Shown here: in pieces, positions 1 through 8,898 of the stretch
How positions within the stretch are numbered: the first letter of the stretch is position 1
How the letters are laid out: each line of letters begins with the position of its first letter
NCBI GenBank assembly: GCA_038134485.1
Contig: JAYPVG010000015.1
Location: forward strand, 4,622 to 68,621
DNA length: 64,000 nucleotides
Direction: 5' to 3'
Source of the DNA: NORP240 sp038134485
GTDB taxonomy: Bacteria > Pseudomonadota > Gammaproteobacteria > Pseudomonadales > Pseudohongiellaceae
Program-made: the position numbers and the translations under genes
The notes under the pieces: generated by a model
Databases searched by the model: none
What the model was told of the DNA's origin: nothing
What the model saw: only the letters and a program-made list of their open reading frames with translations

Positions 1-316
1 AAAAATAATTCGATAGTAGCCAGAAAATCAAGCCTCCGAATATTCCAAGGCAAACATTTAGCGTTAGCGCAGTCCAAAACAACTCTGCTCGCTGCGCCGC
101 CGTCCCAGTATTAAGCGACGCTATGCGTTGCGCTGTCGCCCGACCGAGTCCAAACTCGAATAATCCAAAATACCCCAGCATTAGCCATATTATTGTCAGC
201 ACGCCAAAACGCGCTTCACCAATCACATTGAGATAGATTGGAATTGTTGCGAACGAGCAAATCATCGGGATAACCGACCCAAGCAGATTGTATGAAGCGT
301 ATTTTTTTATGCTCAT
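1..316 (-). CDS. Wzx-type polysaccharide flippase, N-terminal part (runs off the window)
   Basis: I translated this by hand from the ATG at 316-314; 105 codons are in the window and the rest lies beyond position 1. The protein begins MSIKKYASYNLLGSVIPM and has hydrophobic segments at about residues 9-30, 38-58 and 80-103, with the charged stretch FGLGRATAQRIASL between them. This pattern is typical of the N-terminus of Wzx/MATE-like flippases, which carry lipid-linked sugar repeat units across the inner membrane. It is the last visible gene of the leftward EPS locus, 29 bp beyond the hsdR scrap. The family call rests on topology, motif and context, so another multi-spanning transporter is possible. 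Confidence 0.7.
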   Translation of the reverse strand, partial: MSIKKYASYNLLGSVIPMICSFATIPIYLNVIGEARFGVLTIIWLMLGYFGLFEFGLGRATAQRIASLNTGTAAQRAELFWTALTLNVCLGIFGGLIFWLLSNYF

Positions 317-344
317 TAAAAGCTATCGCCGAAAACAGGATAAG

Positions 345-605
345 TTAAGTCACCAAGTTAAGACTGCCCGAAAGACTTTTTGCGTGTACTCTCGCTTGAA
401 GGCTCTTGCCCGAGCCTTGTGTGTGCCAGAAGACACCCAACTTGCCCTTCACGCCGTCTCGCGTCTGGAATCGTTGCAAGGCCCGGTTCACCACGATGTA
501 CTGGTGGTTCTGGGCGATGATCTTCTGGTTGCCTTTGTAGAACAGGATGAAATTTTCGATGTAGTCCAGTAGCTGCGACGGATGCAGCAGGCCATCGATA
601 TGCAG
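345..605 (-). pseudogene. Remnant of a type I restriction enzyme R subunit (HsdR)
   Basis: One frame on the minus strand encodes about 86 residues that read like the centre of HsdR. GLLHPSQLLDYIENFILFY is followed by KIIAQNHQYIVVNRAL and then the helicase Walker A segment VFWHTQGSGKS. An in-frame TAG at 606-608 precedes it, and recognisable similarity stops just after the Walker A motif, with a TAA at 345-347. HsdR proteins are usually about 1000 residues, so this is only a fragment and cannot be functional. No hsdM or hsdS is nearby. It sits between two EPS genes, so it is probably debris from a past recombination or exchange event. Confidence 0.75.
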
Positions 606-638
606 CTAGTAGCGGATGGAGAGCACGCCTTTGCTTGG

Positions 639-1913
639 TTACAGGCGGATATCCGACGCTTCCGCAGGAAACAGGCATTTGAGATCATAAAGTACGTGTT
701 TGGCCTTGCCCAGGGCGCGGATGCCGTCTGCCCCCATCGCGTTAAACTGCTCATGGGCAACGGCCAGCACGATCCCATCGTAATCGCTATTTCGCGGGGC
801 CTGCACAAGGTCAAGTCCGTATTCATACCGCGCCTCACCCGCATCCACCCATGGGTCATGCACCTCCACCTGCACGCCGTAACTCTGCAGCTCCGCCACG
901 ATGTCGACCACGCGGGTGTTGCGTATATCTGGGCAGTTTTCTTTGAAGGCCAATCCCAAAATAAGGACTTTGGAGCCATCGATCTGAATGCGCCGTTTTA
1001 ACATAGCTTTTACCAATTCCTCTGCCACATAAACACCCATGCCATCGTTAATGCGCCTACCTGCCAGAATCATTTGTGGGTGGTAACCCATCGCTTCCGC
1101 TTTATGGGTTAAGTAATAGGGGTCCACACTAATACAGTGCCCGCCCACCAGCCCGGGGCGGAAGGGCAGAAAGTTCCACTTGGTGCCCGCGGCCTCAAGC
1201 ACCGCCTCGGTATCAATACCCATTTTGTTAAAGATCAGCGCCAATTCATTAACCAGGGCAATGTTTAAGTCACGCTGCGTGTTCTCAATAACCTTTGCCG
1301 CCTCGGCCACACGAATGCTTTCGGCCTTGTATGTGCCCGCCGTAATAATACTGGCATACAGCTGGTCAACCGCGTCGGCCACTGCGTCGGTAGAGCCCGA
1401 AGTCACCTTACGGATATCGCGCAAGCGATGGGTTTTATCACCGGGGTTAATTCGCTCGGGGGAATAACCCACGAAAAAGTCTTCATTAAAGGTCAAACCC
1501 GAGACGCGCTCTAACACAGGCACGCAGTCTTCTTCGGTGGCGCCGGGGTACACCGTGCTTTCGTAAATAACAAGGTCGCCACGCTTTAAAACACTGCCTA
1601 TGGTTTCGGAGGCTCTCAATAGCGAGGTTATATCGGGTCGCTTATGGGCATCGATGGGGGTCGGTACGGTGACAATATAAATAGTCGCCGCAGCAATGTC
1701 CGCAGGGTCGGTCGTAAACGATAGGTGCGTAGCTTCTGATAACTCGTCAGTTGAGACTTCAAGGGTGCTGTCTTGCCCTTCGCGCAATGCATCTATTCGA
1801 CTCGCCTTTACATCAAAGCCAACGACCGGGCGAATTTTGCCAAACTCCACCGCCAGCGGTAGGCCGACTTAACCCAGACCAACAATAGCGACTGTGCCAG
1901 TGTCTACCTTCAT
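639..1913 (-). pseudogene. UDP-N-acetylhexosamine 6-dehydrogenase (WbpO/TviB type), interrupted by an in-frame stop
   Basis: The full frame runs from ATG 1913-1911 to TAA 641-639 (424 codons, normal for the family). It starts MKVDTGTVAIVGLG, then has TAA at 1871-1869 where the family has Tyr of the NAD-binding GLGYVGLPLA motif, then continues VGLPLAVEFGK to a normal C-terminus. The catalytic region GGHCISVDPYYLTHKAE, with its active-site Cys, is intact. These enzymes oxidise UDP-GlcNAc or UDP-GalNAc to the uronic acid for surface polysaccharide. The start overlaps the stop of the upstream epimerase as ATGA, so the two are translationally coupled. The stop is either a recent nonsense mutation or a base-call error (TAC or TAT to TAA). 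Restart after it would lose the dinucleotide fold. Confidence 0.85.
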
Positions 1914-2968
1914 TTACCCGAATACTCCCGATACCATGCAACAAACTTGGCAATTCCGTCTCTAAAATTTGTCTGTGGCCGGTAACCCGTGAGCGTCTTC
2001 AGTAAATCGGCATTCGCCCAAGTTGCGGGAACATCGCCTGTTTGCATGCCCATATAATTGCGCTGGGCTTTCTGCCCAAGGCATTCCTCAATGGCATCCA
2101 CAAAATCCAATAAGCGGACTTTTTCGGAATTACCAATATTCACCACTCGATAAGGCGCAATCGGTGAGAGGCTATCGCCCTCGGGTACTGCACCGTCTTG
2201 CGGGCGCTCGGGTACTACCTCAATCAATAGGCGAATGGCACGCACCAAGTCATCTACATAGGTAAAATCCCTGTACATGTTGCCGTTGTTGTATATGTCG
2301 ATGGGCCGTCCGTCTAAAATGGCATCGACAAACTTGTACAATGCCAGGTCTGGCCGACCCCAGGGACCATAAACCGTAAAAAAGCGGAACATGGTAGTTG
2401 GCAGGTTGTGAATATGCGCATAGGCATGTGCCATACTTTCATTCGCTTTTTTGGTCGCTGCATAAATGGTCAGCTGCGTGTCGGCCTTCTCCGTCTCCAT
2501 AAACGGCATATCGGTATTGGCGCCGTACACCGATGACGTCGAGGCCATGAGCAAGTGCCTCACCCCTAGGCGGCGCGCTGCCTCCATGACGTTATACGTT
2601 CCGATCACGTTGGTATCAAGGTAGGCACGGGGATTTTCCAGGCTGTACCGCACACCAGCTTGCGCTGCTAAATGAACAATGACATCGGGCTGAAAGTTGT
2701 CGGCCACACTGTCAAAAAGCGCCTGGTCCTCCAACCTGCCTTCCGTAGCGCTGAAGGTAGCGTGCTCTTTTAGCATGTCATGACGACGGCGCTTTAGCGA
2801 CACATCATAGTAGTCGGTCATGCCGTCGTAACCGTGCACCAAAAACCGTTCGGTTAATAATAAACTGGCTAGATGGAAACCTATAAATCCGGCAGTGCCG
2901 GTTATGAGCACGCGCTGCACTTTTTCACCTGAAGTTGTCGTCGACTGATTTCTGCCCTCGTCAGGCAT
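1910..2968 (-). CDS. UDP-glucuronate 4-epimerase (CapI/LspL type)
   Basis: This is an extended short-chain dehydrogenase of 352 residues. It shows TGTAGFIGFHLA (NAD-binding Rossmann loop, about residues 23-34), HLAAQAGVRYSLENP, the catalytic YAATKKANE (YxxxK), and RFFTVYGPWGRPD, which is characteristic of UDP-glucuronate epimerases. It should convert UDP-GlcA to UDP-GalA in the cytoplasm, using the product of the UDP-glucose dehydrogenase in the same locus. It overlaps the upstream glycosyltransferase stop by 8 bp and the downstream dehydrogenase start by 4 bp, so it belongs to a tightly coupled operon. A GTG at residue 17 is a possible alternative start, because the first 16 residues lie outside the conserved fold. 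Confidence 0.87.
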   Translation of the reverse strand: MPDEGRNQSTTTSGEKVQRVLITGTAGFIGFHLASLLLTERFLVHGYDGMTDYYDVSLKRRRHDMLKEHATFSATEGRLEDQALFDSVADNFQPDVIVHLAAQAGVRYSLENPRAYLDTNVIGTYNVMEAARRLGVRHLLMASTSSVYGANTDMPFMETEKADTQLTIYAATKKANESMAHAYAHIHNLPTTMFRFFTVYGPWGRPDLALYKFVDAILDGRPIDIYNNGNMYRDFTYVDDLVRAIRLLIEVVPERPQDGAVPEGDSLSPIAPYRVVNIGNSEKVRLLDFVDAIEECLGQKAQRNYMGMQTGDVPATWANADLLKTLTGYRPQTNFRDGIAKFVAWYREYSGK

Positions 2969-4073
2969 ACACTACCTCGGCAACAGCTTGGCGATAGGCC
3001 GCAATTACCCTCGCCTGATTATATTCCTGTTCCATTTTCAATCTGCCGGCTTGCCCCATGGCGGCTTGCTCCTTCGGAGGTAGCTGCATCAACGCAAGCA
3101 TGGCTCTGTGCAAGGTCTGCGCATTTTGAACCTCGCAAACAAGGCCTGTTTTGCCGTGCTCTACCACAGAACGGCAACCCGGCACATCGGTCGTAATAGT
3201 GGGGCGAGCCATTGCTGCCGCCTCCAGGAGCGTTCGCGGCGCACCCTCGCGGTAGGAGGGCAAAACTACACAGTGTGCCGCGGCAATTGCCGGGCGTACA
3301 TCCGCGTGCACACCCAGGTATTCCACCACCCCTTCCTCCACCCATGCATTAACCTGCGATGCGCTGATTGCACTCGGGTTTTCCACATCAACGGGGCCCA
3401 GGAGCTGGCACCTTATGCCTGGGTGCTCGGCTTTCAATTCTCTGGCGGCAGCGACAAACTCGTTAACTCCTTTATCTCTGAGCATACGGGCTATCAACAA
3501 GAACGTAAAAGGGACAGATGGCTCCGGCAGCGGCTGGGGGATAAAGTACTCCAGATCAATGCCAGACCCGGGCAAGCACCGTGATTGTTCGGTCTTTACA
3601 ACGGCCAGTTCAACAAAAAGCGCCGCGTCATCGGTGTTTTGGAAAAACACGACTTTCAAGTTTTTAAAAGCCAATCGATAAAGTGTCACGGCTATTTGCC
3701 GCAAAATGCCCGTCGAAAGAAATGCCGTCCCCAAGCCAGATACGTTGGGAATAAACGGTATGCCGGACGCTTTCGCCGCCAGTGCCCCAAATACGTTGTT
3801 CTTCACAGTGTAACCGAGCACCACTTCAGGTTTTTCTGTTCTGAAGCATCGATAAAAACGCATTAGAAGCTGAAAATCGTACCAAAGATTTTTTCCTTTA
3901 ACGTCCATCTTAAGGGGTAATACCCTGCAGCCTAGCGTCTCAAGTTGATCTACAGAATCGTCAAGGGGTGCGAGCACAGTAACCTGATGACCATCTGCGA
4001 GTAAGGCTTCAACCACCGGGCGCCGGAAATTCCATATATTCCAGGCAGCGTTGACAGTGAGCATTATTCGCAT
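2961..4073 (-). CDS. Glycosyltransferase, GT4 family (GT-B fold)
   Basis: The 370-residue protein begins MRIMLTVNAAWNIWNFRRP and has the two-domain pattern of GT4 enzymes. The acceptor domain includes PNVSGLGTAF, and the C-terminal donor domain has the LLIARMLRDKGV hinge and the nucleotide-sugar site LPSYREGAPRTLLEAAAMARP (E-x7-E). It probably adds a sugar to the lipid-linked EPS repeat unit at the cytoplasmic face of the membrane. Donor and acceptor cannot be read from sequence. It lies between galE and the UDP-glucuronate epimerase and overlaps the latter, so it is expressed with the precursor-forming enzymes. Confidence 0.87.
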   Translation of the reverse strand: MRIMLTVNAAWNIWNFRRPVVEALLADGHQVTVLAPLDDSVDQLETLGCRVLPLKMDVKGKNLWYDFQLLMRFYRCFRTEKPEVVLGYTVKNNVFGALAAKASGIPFIPNVSGLGTAFLSTGILRQIAVTLYRLAFKNLKVVFFQNTDDAALFVELAVVKTEQSRCLPGSGIDLEYFIPQPLPEPSVPFTFLLIARMLRDKGVNEFVAAARELKAEHPGIRCQLLGPVDVENPSAISASQVNAWVEEGVVEYLGVHADVRPAIAAAHCVVLPSYREGAPRTLLEAAAMARPTITTDVPGCRSVVEHGKTGLVCEVQNAQTLHRAMLALMQLPPKEQAAMGQAGRLKMEQEYNQARVIAAYRQAVAEVVYA

Positions 4074-4188
4074 TTAACAGGTGAGCCTTACGTCTAATTT
4101 CGACTACTCATTGGCTGGTTGTAACCATAAGGGAGCTTATCGACCGACACCTGTCCTGGACTGTGGAAATGACTTCCATGAACTGACG

Positions 4189-5154
4189 TCATTTAATCTC
4201 CCACGCCCACGCGCTCGCCACAATCCCCTCAAGTTTGGTATGCAGCGGTTCCCAAGCGAGTATTTTTCTCGCCTTTGTTGCGTCCGCCACCAGCGAAGTT
4301 GGGTCGCCCTTACGTCGCTCGCCCAGCACATGCGGAATGCTTTTCCCCGCTGCGCGTTCGCAAGCGCTGAAGACTTCCTTCACTGAAAATCCTTGCCCAT
4401 TACCCAGGTTAAATACTTCAAATCCTTGGTGGGTTCGAACGTATTCCATGGCCTTCAGGTGGGCGCTCGCCAAGTCTTCAACGTGTATGTAATCCCTGAT
4501 GCAGGTGCCATCGGGGGTGGGATAGTTATCGCCAAAGATAGTTAGTGGTTGCCCACTTCCAGACGCTGCTTTCAGCGCATTGGGTATCAGGTGCGTTTCC
4601 GGCTCGTGGCTCTCGCCCAAGCTGCAGTCCAGTGCAGCGCCGGCGGCATTAAAATAACGCAGGGAGATGGCACTGAACTCTTGAGCCGCACAGACGTCTT
4701 GCATCATGTCTTCCATGGCAAGTTTTGTTTTGCCGTATACGTTAATCGGCCTAGTTGGGTGGTCCTCTGCAATCAACGCAGTTTCTGGGTTGACATACAC
4801 GGCCGCTGAGGATGAGAATACAAAATGCTTCCAACTGTTCTCTATCGCAACTTCCAGCAGGTTGGCGGTGCCGGCAACGTTATTCTGGTAATACAATAGT
4901 GGTTGCTGGTCGCTTTCGGCAACCAGGGATTTAGCAGCAAAGTGGAAAACCCCATCAAACGTTTCGCCATTAAGTGCACTACGTAGTGCGTGTAAATCGC
5001 GCAGATCGACTTCAATTATTCGCTGCCCCTGGGTTGCCCAGCGGTGGCCAGTAGAAAAGTTATCCAGAATTGTCACATCGTCGCCGCGCTCAATCAGCGC
5101 CTTAACTATGTGAGAACCAATGTAGCCGGCGCCGCCGGTGACCAGGTAATTCAT
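4189..5154 (-). CDS. galE: UDP-glucose 4-epimerase
   Basis: The 321-residue protein opens MNYLVTGGAGYIGSHIVKAL, the GalE Rossmann motif. It has the catalytic YGKTKLAME (YxxxK), FSSSAAVY, LRYFNAAGA and GTCIRDYIHVEDLA, all hallmarks of GalE. It interconverts UDP-glucose and UDP-galactose in the cytoplasm to supply the EPS transferases. It lies 119 bp downstream of the UDP-glucose dehydrogenase and 115 bp upstream of the GT4 gene, all in the same orientation. It is slightly shorter than the E. coli enzyme (338 residues) but no motif is missing. Confidence 0.92.
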   Translation of the reverse strand: MNYLVTGGAGYIGSHIVKALIERGDDVTILDNFSTGHRWATQGQRIIEVDLRDLHALRSALNGETFDGVFHFAAKSLVAESDQQPLLYYQNNVAGTANLLEVAIENSWKHFVFSSSAAVYVNPETALIAEDHPTRPINVYGKTKLAMEDMMQDVCAAQEFSAISLRYFNAAGAALDCSLGESHEPETHLIPNALKAASGSGQPLTIFGDNYPTPDGTCIRDYIHVEDLASAHLKAMEYVRTHQGFEVFNLGNGQGFSVKEVFSACERAAGKSIPHVLGERRKGDPTSLVADATKARKILAWEPLHTKLEGIVASAWAWEIK

Positions 5155-5273
5155 TCTTCAGCTGGTGATCTTGTACTTAATTAAATTATTGTAATCTGCT
5201 GGTATGAATGTCTGTGCATCTCAAGTCATCAGCGATGGGGATAGTAATTACTTTGTTAGCAAAAATTTCTTCC

Positions 5274-6441
5274 CTAATCCCGACCATATAAATCCCGTGT
5301 GAATACCTTCTCAACAACGTCGCCCAGCTCCTCGCTCATACGATTCGAGATAATAATATCGGAAACCGATTTGAAGTCGCTTAAAGATGTCATTACTTCT
5401 GAATTGAAAAACTCGGATCCCGAGTAAGCAGGCTCATATATGACGACTTTAATTCCCTTTGCGTTTAGTCGTTTCATGATGCCCTGAACNNNNNNNNNNC
5501 TCCAGTTTCATTACTAATCGATAAATTCCCACTACCCGTGGCTTCAGCTGAATAATGCTGTCGGCAATGTGGTCCTTTCGTGTGGAGTTTGAAGAAACGA
5601 TTGCCTGGATTAAATTTTGAGGAACCTGGTCATAATTAGCCAAAAGCTGCTTTGTGTCCTTGGGCAAACAATAACCGCCGTAGCCAAATGACGGGTTGTT
5701 GTACCCGCCGCCAATGCGATCGTCCAGGCAAACCCCATCGATAATGCTCGCAGTGTCCAGCCCCGCGGTCATTGCATAGGAGTCAAGCTCGTTAAAGAAT
5801 GCGACGCGCATTGCAAGGTAGGTATTGGCAAATAGTTTGACAGCTTCAGCTTCGGTCGAAGACATGAAAAGCGTTGGGATATCTGGCTTTTCCGCTGCCT
5901 CTGTTAGCAGCCGAGCGAAGCTGGCTCCCTGCTTTTCTGGGCACCCTACAATAATTCTGGATGGATAAAGGTTATCTTTGAGCGCCTGCCCTTCTCTTAG
6001 AAACTCCGGAGAAAAAATGACTCTATCTGTGCTGTGGCGCTCTTGCAGCGATCGGGTGTGCCCCACGGGCACGGTTGATCTGACAACCACAAGTGCTTTT
6101 TTTGCAAGGCTCAGCGCATCCGCGACAACATTGTCTACCGACCTGGTATCAAAACGGTTAGTATCGGGATCGTAGTTGGTGGGCGTTGATACCACCACAA
6201 AATCCGCACCAGCATACGCTGTTTCTTTGTCGAGAGTTGCGGACAAACCAAGTTCACCACCGGTCAAAAACGCTTCGATCTCAGGGTCGGCAATTGTTGA
6301 TTCCCTTCGATTTATTTTGTCGACACGATCCGAATCAATATCTAAAACAATTACGTCGTTATGCCGGGCCAATAGCACAGCAAGCGACATGCCAACATAG
6401 CCCGAACCAACGACTGTAACCTTACATCTTTCAGACATCAT
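5274..6441 (-). CDS. ugd: UDP-glucose 6-dehydrogenase, interrupted by a scaffold gap
   Basis: The N-terminal part has VTVVGSGYVGMSLAVLLA (NAD site), STPTNYDP, and the catalytic GYGGYCLPKDTKQLL with its Cys. After ten N at 5490-5499 the same protein resumes at VQGIMKRLNAKGIKVVIYEP and ends TRDLYGRD. It makes UDP-glucuronate for the EPS locus. Both flanks of the gap end on codon boundaries, so a literal 10-nt gap would break the frame. Homologues have about 8-10 residues here (around GSDNFR), so the true gap is probably 24-30 nt and the gene intact at about 394 residues. I chose the ATG at 6441 because residues further upstream look non-native. Confidence 0.9.
5490..5499. other. Assembly gap of 10 N inside ugd
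   Basis: Ten N replace a short conserved segment of the UDP-glucose dehydrogenase. The number is a placeholder, because 10 is not a multiple of three and both sides are in codon phase. Confidence 0.97.
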
Positions 6442-6527
6442 TCTTACGACATTGATATTTTTGACTATTGGTTCGAGGTCTACTGGAACGATTACCAATA
6501 AGGGTCATTATCGTTCTGAAGCCCAAT

Positions 6528-6890
6528 TCACCCCTGCTGCACATCTCGCATCTCAACCTGAAGCTGCTCAATCTCTTTCTGTAACAGCTCGTACTCGGCC
6601 ATTTTCCGCTTGAGGAATCTGGCGGTGATTTTTGTTTTTTCGGTAAGCCCCTCTGGTGTGAGGATGTAGGCGTAGCCCATTTTTTTGTCGGACTTGGCGA
6701 AGTTATTGAGCTTGACCAGGCCTCGCGCAACCAATGCCTTGATGCAGTAGTTTACCCCCCCCAGGCTAACGTCAAGGTGCTGCGCGATCTCGCGCTGGGT
6801 TGCTGTGGGGTTTTCCTCCAGAACGCGCATAACGCGCAGTTTTAACTCTTCCTGAAAGGTGTTTTCTTCGGTCTTTTTGGGCTGAGGCAT
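6528..6890 (-). CDS. MarR-family EPS-associated transcriptional regulator
   Basis: The protein is about 120 residues from the ATG at 6890, which has a GGA-type ribosome site; an in-frame ATG at 6932 has none. It carries a winged helix-turn-helix (NPTATQREIAQHLDVSLGGV, then NYCIKALVARGLVK and a wing with GYAYILTPEG) and ends in a charged coiled-coil helix. This matches the small MarR-like family found at the head of exopolysaccharide operons in proteobacteria. It is the first gene of the leftward EPS locus, 86 bp before ugd. Two palindromes lie 50-110 bp upstream and could be its operator. I infer control of the EPS operon and possibly of the divergent sulfotransferase. Confidence 0.82.
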   Translation of the reverse strand: MPQPKKTEENTFQEELKLRVMRVLEENPTATQREIAQHLDVSLGGVNYCIKALVARGLVKLNNFAKSDKKMGYAYILTPEGLTEKTKITARFLKRKMAEYELLQKEIEQLQVEMRDVQQG

Positions 6891-6939
6891 AATTTCCGGG
6901 CACGCTACCGCACGGCTTTGCACCGCGGGCATCAGGTTA

Positions 6940-6954
6940 GTTCATGTCATGAAC
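6940..6954. promoter_or_regulatory. 15-bp perfect inverted repeat, candidate operator
   Basis: The sequence is GTTCATG-T-CATGAAC, two perfect 7-bp arms around one base. It lies 50 bp upstream of the MarR-type regulator start, in the region shared with the divergent sulfotransferase gene. Palindromes of this size are normal for dimeric winged-helix regulators; autoregulation is inferred. Confidence 0.5.
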
Positions 6955-6986
6955 ATAGTACTCCAACATTTCCCTGGCGTCACTAA

Positions 6987-7000
6987 TTAGTTATAACTAA
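6987..7000. promoter_or_regulatory. 14-bp perfect palindrome, candidate operator
   Basis: The sequence is TTAGTTA-TAACTAA, perfectly self-complementary. It is 33 bp from the other palindrome and about 100 bp upstream of the sulfotransferase gene. It could be a second regulator site or overlap a promoter. Confidence 0.45.
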
Positions 7001-7098
7001 GAACTATTGCTCGTGCATGGCATCGACTAAGTGCTTTTGTCGATTTTCTGCGCCTTCGACGGTAGACTTCCCAGGTTTGCACCGCAGTATTTTTCCCA

Positions 7099-7827
7099 AT
7101 GCCCAAAATCATCCATGCGATCTCGGGACCTCGTAATATCAGCACGGCGCTGATGTATAGTTTTGCGCAGCGACCCGGGTGCGCAGTCATCGATGAACCG
7201 ATGTACGGGGTGTATCTGAAGAAATGGGATCCGGATCATCCCGGAAAAGAAGCAACGCTGTCGCAGTGGCCCACGTCCATTGCCGGGGTGCGCGCGCGCG
7301 TGGAGTCTTTATCGGAGCACGACGAGATTTATCTAAAAAATATGGCGCATCACATGCGCGGGGAGCCCTGGCATTGGGTAGACCCTTGGGCCTACGTGTT
7401 TTGGATTCGCCATCCACGAAAGGTGGTTCACAGCTTTACCAGGGTAATTGAAAGAATTACGCCTGTTGATATCGGATTGAAAGAACAATGGGAGCAATGG
7501 GAGCAATTGAATCAATCGTTCAATTTTTCAGGCTCAAAAATTATCGTAGATTCGGACGAAATGCTTTCCAGCCCCGCAAAAAACATGGCTTTAATTTGTG
7601 AAGCTCTGGGAATACCGCCGAGAGAAGAAATGCTTTCATGGAAGGCGGGTCAAAAGCCCTATGACGGGCCGTGGTGGCCGCATTGGTATACCAAGGTACA
7701 CAAAAGCGTAGGCTTTGGTCCCGCGAAGGCAATGCCCAAAATGTTACGTGCCGACCACGAAGCGGTGGTTCAGGCCACCTTGCCAGCCTATGAAGCCCTG
7801 CACGAACAACGATTGCGGTTCGTCTGA
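7099..7827 (+). CDS. Sulfotransferase-family protein
   Basis: The 242-residue protein begins MPKIIHAISGPRNISTALMY, which fits the 5'-phosphosulfate-binding loop of PAPS sulfotransferases (a P-loop-like turn followed by Ser/Thr). VFWIRHPRKVVHSF then fits the 3'-phosphate-binding segment (R, HP and a following Ser). The likely role is transfer of sulfate from PAPS to a small molecule or glycan in the cytoplasm. No signal peptide is visible. It diverges from the EPS regulator, so sulfation of the polysaccharide or its precursors is a reasonable guess but not shown. No clear ribosome site precedes the ATG, so the start is less certain than the family. Confidence 0.72.
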   Translation: MPKIIHAISGPRNISTALMYSFAQRPGCAVIDEPMYGVYLKKWDPDHPGKEATLSQWPTSIAGVRARVESLSEHDEIYLKNMAHHMRGEPWHWVDPWAYVFWIRHPRKVVHSFTRVIERITPVDIGLKEQWEQWEQLNQSFNFSGSKIIVDSDEMLSSPAKNMALICEALGIPPREEMLSWKAGQKPYDGPWWPHWYTKVHKSVGFGPAKAMPKMLRADHEAVVQATLPAYEALHEQRLRFV

Positions 7828-7924
7828 TATTTTTTTGCTGCAACTTTCAGGTAAAAATGCAGGCCTACTTTACGTGTTACAACGTGTCTTAAAATACCAC
7901 CAACCTTCTAATTACCAGCGTTCG

Positions 7925-8764
7925 TCATTCCATGTATTCTGAGTAATGTTGATTGCCACAGTCGGGACAAAACCCGTGACTGAACGCGGCGCCGGAGTGG
8001 CCACTGATGTATTGCTCCATAGAATGCCATTCATTTTTTTCATCGCGTATCTTCTTGCAAAAGGCACAAACGGGCAGTATCCCTTCCAGAACTTTTATGT
8101 TTGCCAATGCTTTTTCAAGCGCGAGCTTATCTTCAAGTGCCTCATTGTATAGCCTCTCGTTTCTGGCTCGTTCCTTCTGGTATGCGCTGAAAACCAGGTG
8201 TACCAATAATGTGACTATTCCCAGGCTGATAAGCAATGAGGTTGAAAGATTGAAAAATTCTTGAGATTCGCTCGAATACGGAAGAATCATTTCGGGGTTG
8301 TAACTTTGTATTATTAACAACGCAATCACAGTCGTGAATGAAACACCGAGCAGTAAAGTATTGTAAGGGGACGGCATTAATACGCATGCAACAAATAAAA
8401 CGAACAGGTAGAGAGGCATAGCTCCCTGTAGCCCCTGGTTGGTCGTCCAGCCAACGCAGAGAATAAGTAAGAAGGAGACAATCATCGGAATTCTTAGATA
8501 CCGATCCTTGTTAAATCTTTTGGAAGCGATGTAAAAGCCTGCTGCGACGACTGTAGTCACGAAAGAAATAATAAATTCGCTGATGGGCGCGGTGAAAAAA
8601 TTCAATATCCCGGTGGTTACACCCGTATAAATTCCCACGAGTATTATCGTATTGAAAATCCTGTTTTCCAGCGTGGTTGTTTTTTCGTCTCCCAGCAGGG
8701 CCGTCATAATTGAGGAATTCACTACTGATTCCGGGGAGTTATGTGGAGTACTCATTACCGTCAT
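7925..8764 (-). CDS. Membrane protein with C-terminal Cys-rich signalling-type domain
   Basis: The 279-residue protein has about six hydrophobic helices (residues 40-210), then a coiled-coil-like helix rich in Glu, Lys and Arg, then a Cys-rich tail: LPVCAFCKKIRDEKNEWHSM, followed by SHGFCPDCGNQHY. This tail (CxxCKKIR, then HGxCPxC) is common at the C-terminus of PAS proteins, receivers and membrane sensors, where it probably binds a metal. There is no HisKA, GGDEF or HATPase domain, so any output would be through the Cys domain. The gene lies 134 bp downstream of a receiver-domain gene on the same strand, which supports a signalling role. Ligand and partner are unknown. Confidence 0.7.
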   Translation of the reverse strand: MTVMSTPHNSPESVVNSSIMTALLGDEKTTTLENRIFNTIILVGIYTGVTTGILNFFTAPISEFIISFVTTVVAAGFYIASKRFNKDRYLRIPMIVSFLLILCVGWTTNQGLQGAMPLYLFVLFVACVLMPSPYNTLLLGVSFTTVIALLIIQSYNPEMILPYSSESQEFFNLSTSLLISLGIVTLLVHLVFSAYQKERARNERLYNEALEDKLALEKALANIKVLEGILPVCAFCKKIRDEKNEWHSMEQYISGHSGAAFSHGFCPDCGNQHYSEYME

Positions 8765-8898
8765 CTCCTGACGTGCATTAATTCACGGATATAGCTTTTC
8801 TGCATTCGATAGATTCTGCCACGCCTGGATTGCTGCTGGCAGAAAATAGTTCCCGACACTAAGCCGGAGGGGCAGTTGCAAAGCTTGCAGTGAAGCGT

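Noticed and set aside
488..979. Open frame of 163 codons on the minus strand within the UDP-HexNAc dehydrogenase gene
   Set aside because: It lies out of frame inside a gene with a full set of family motifs, and its product has no recognisable fold.
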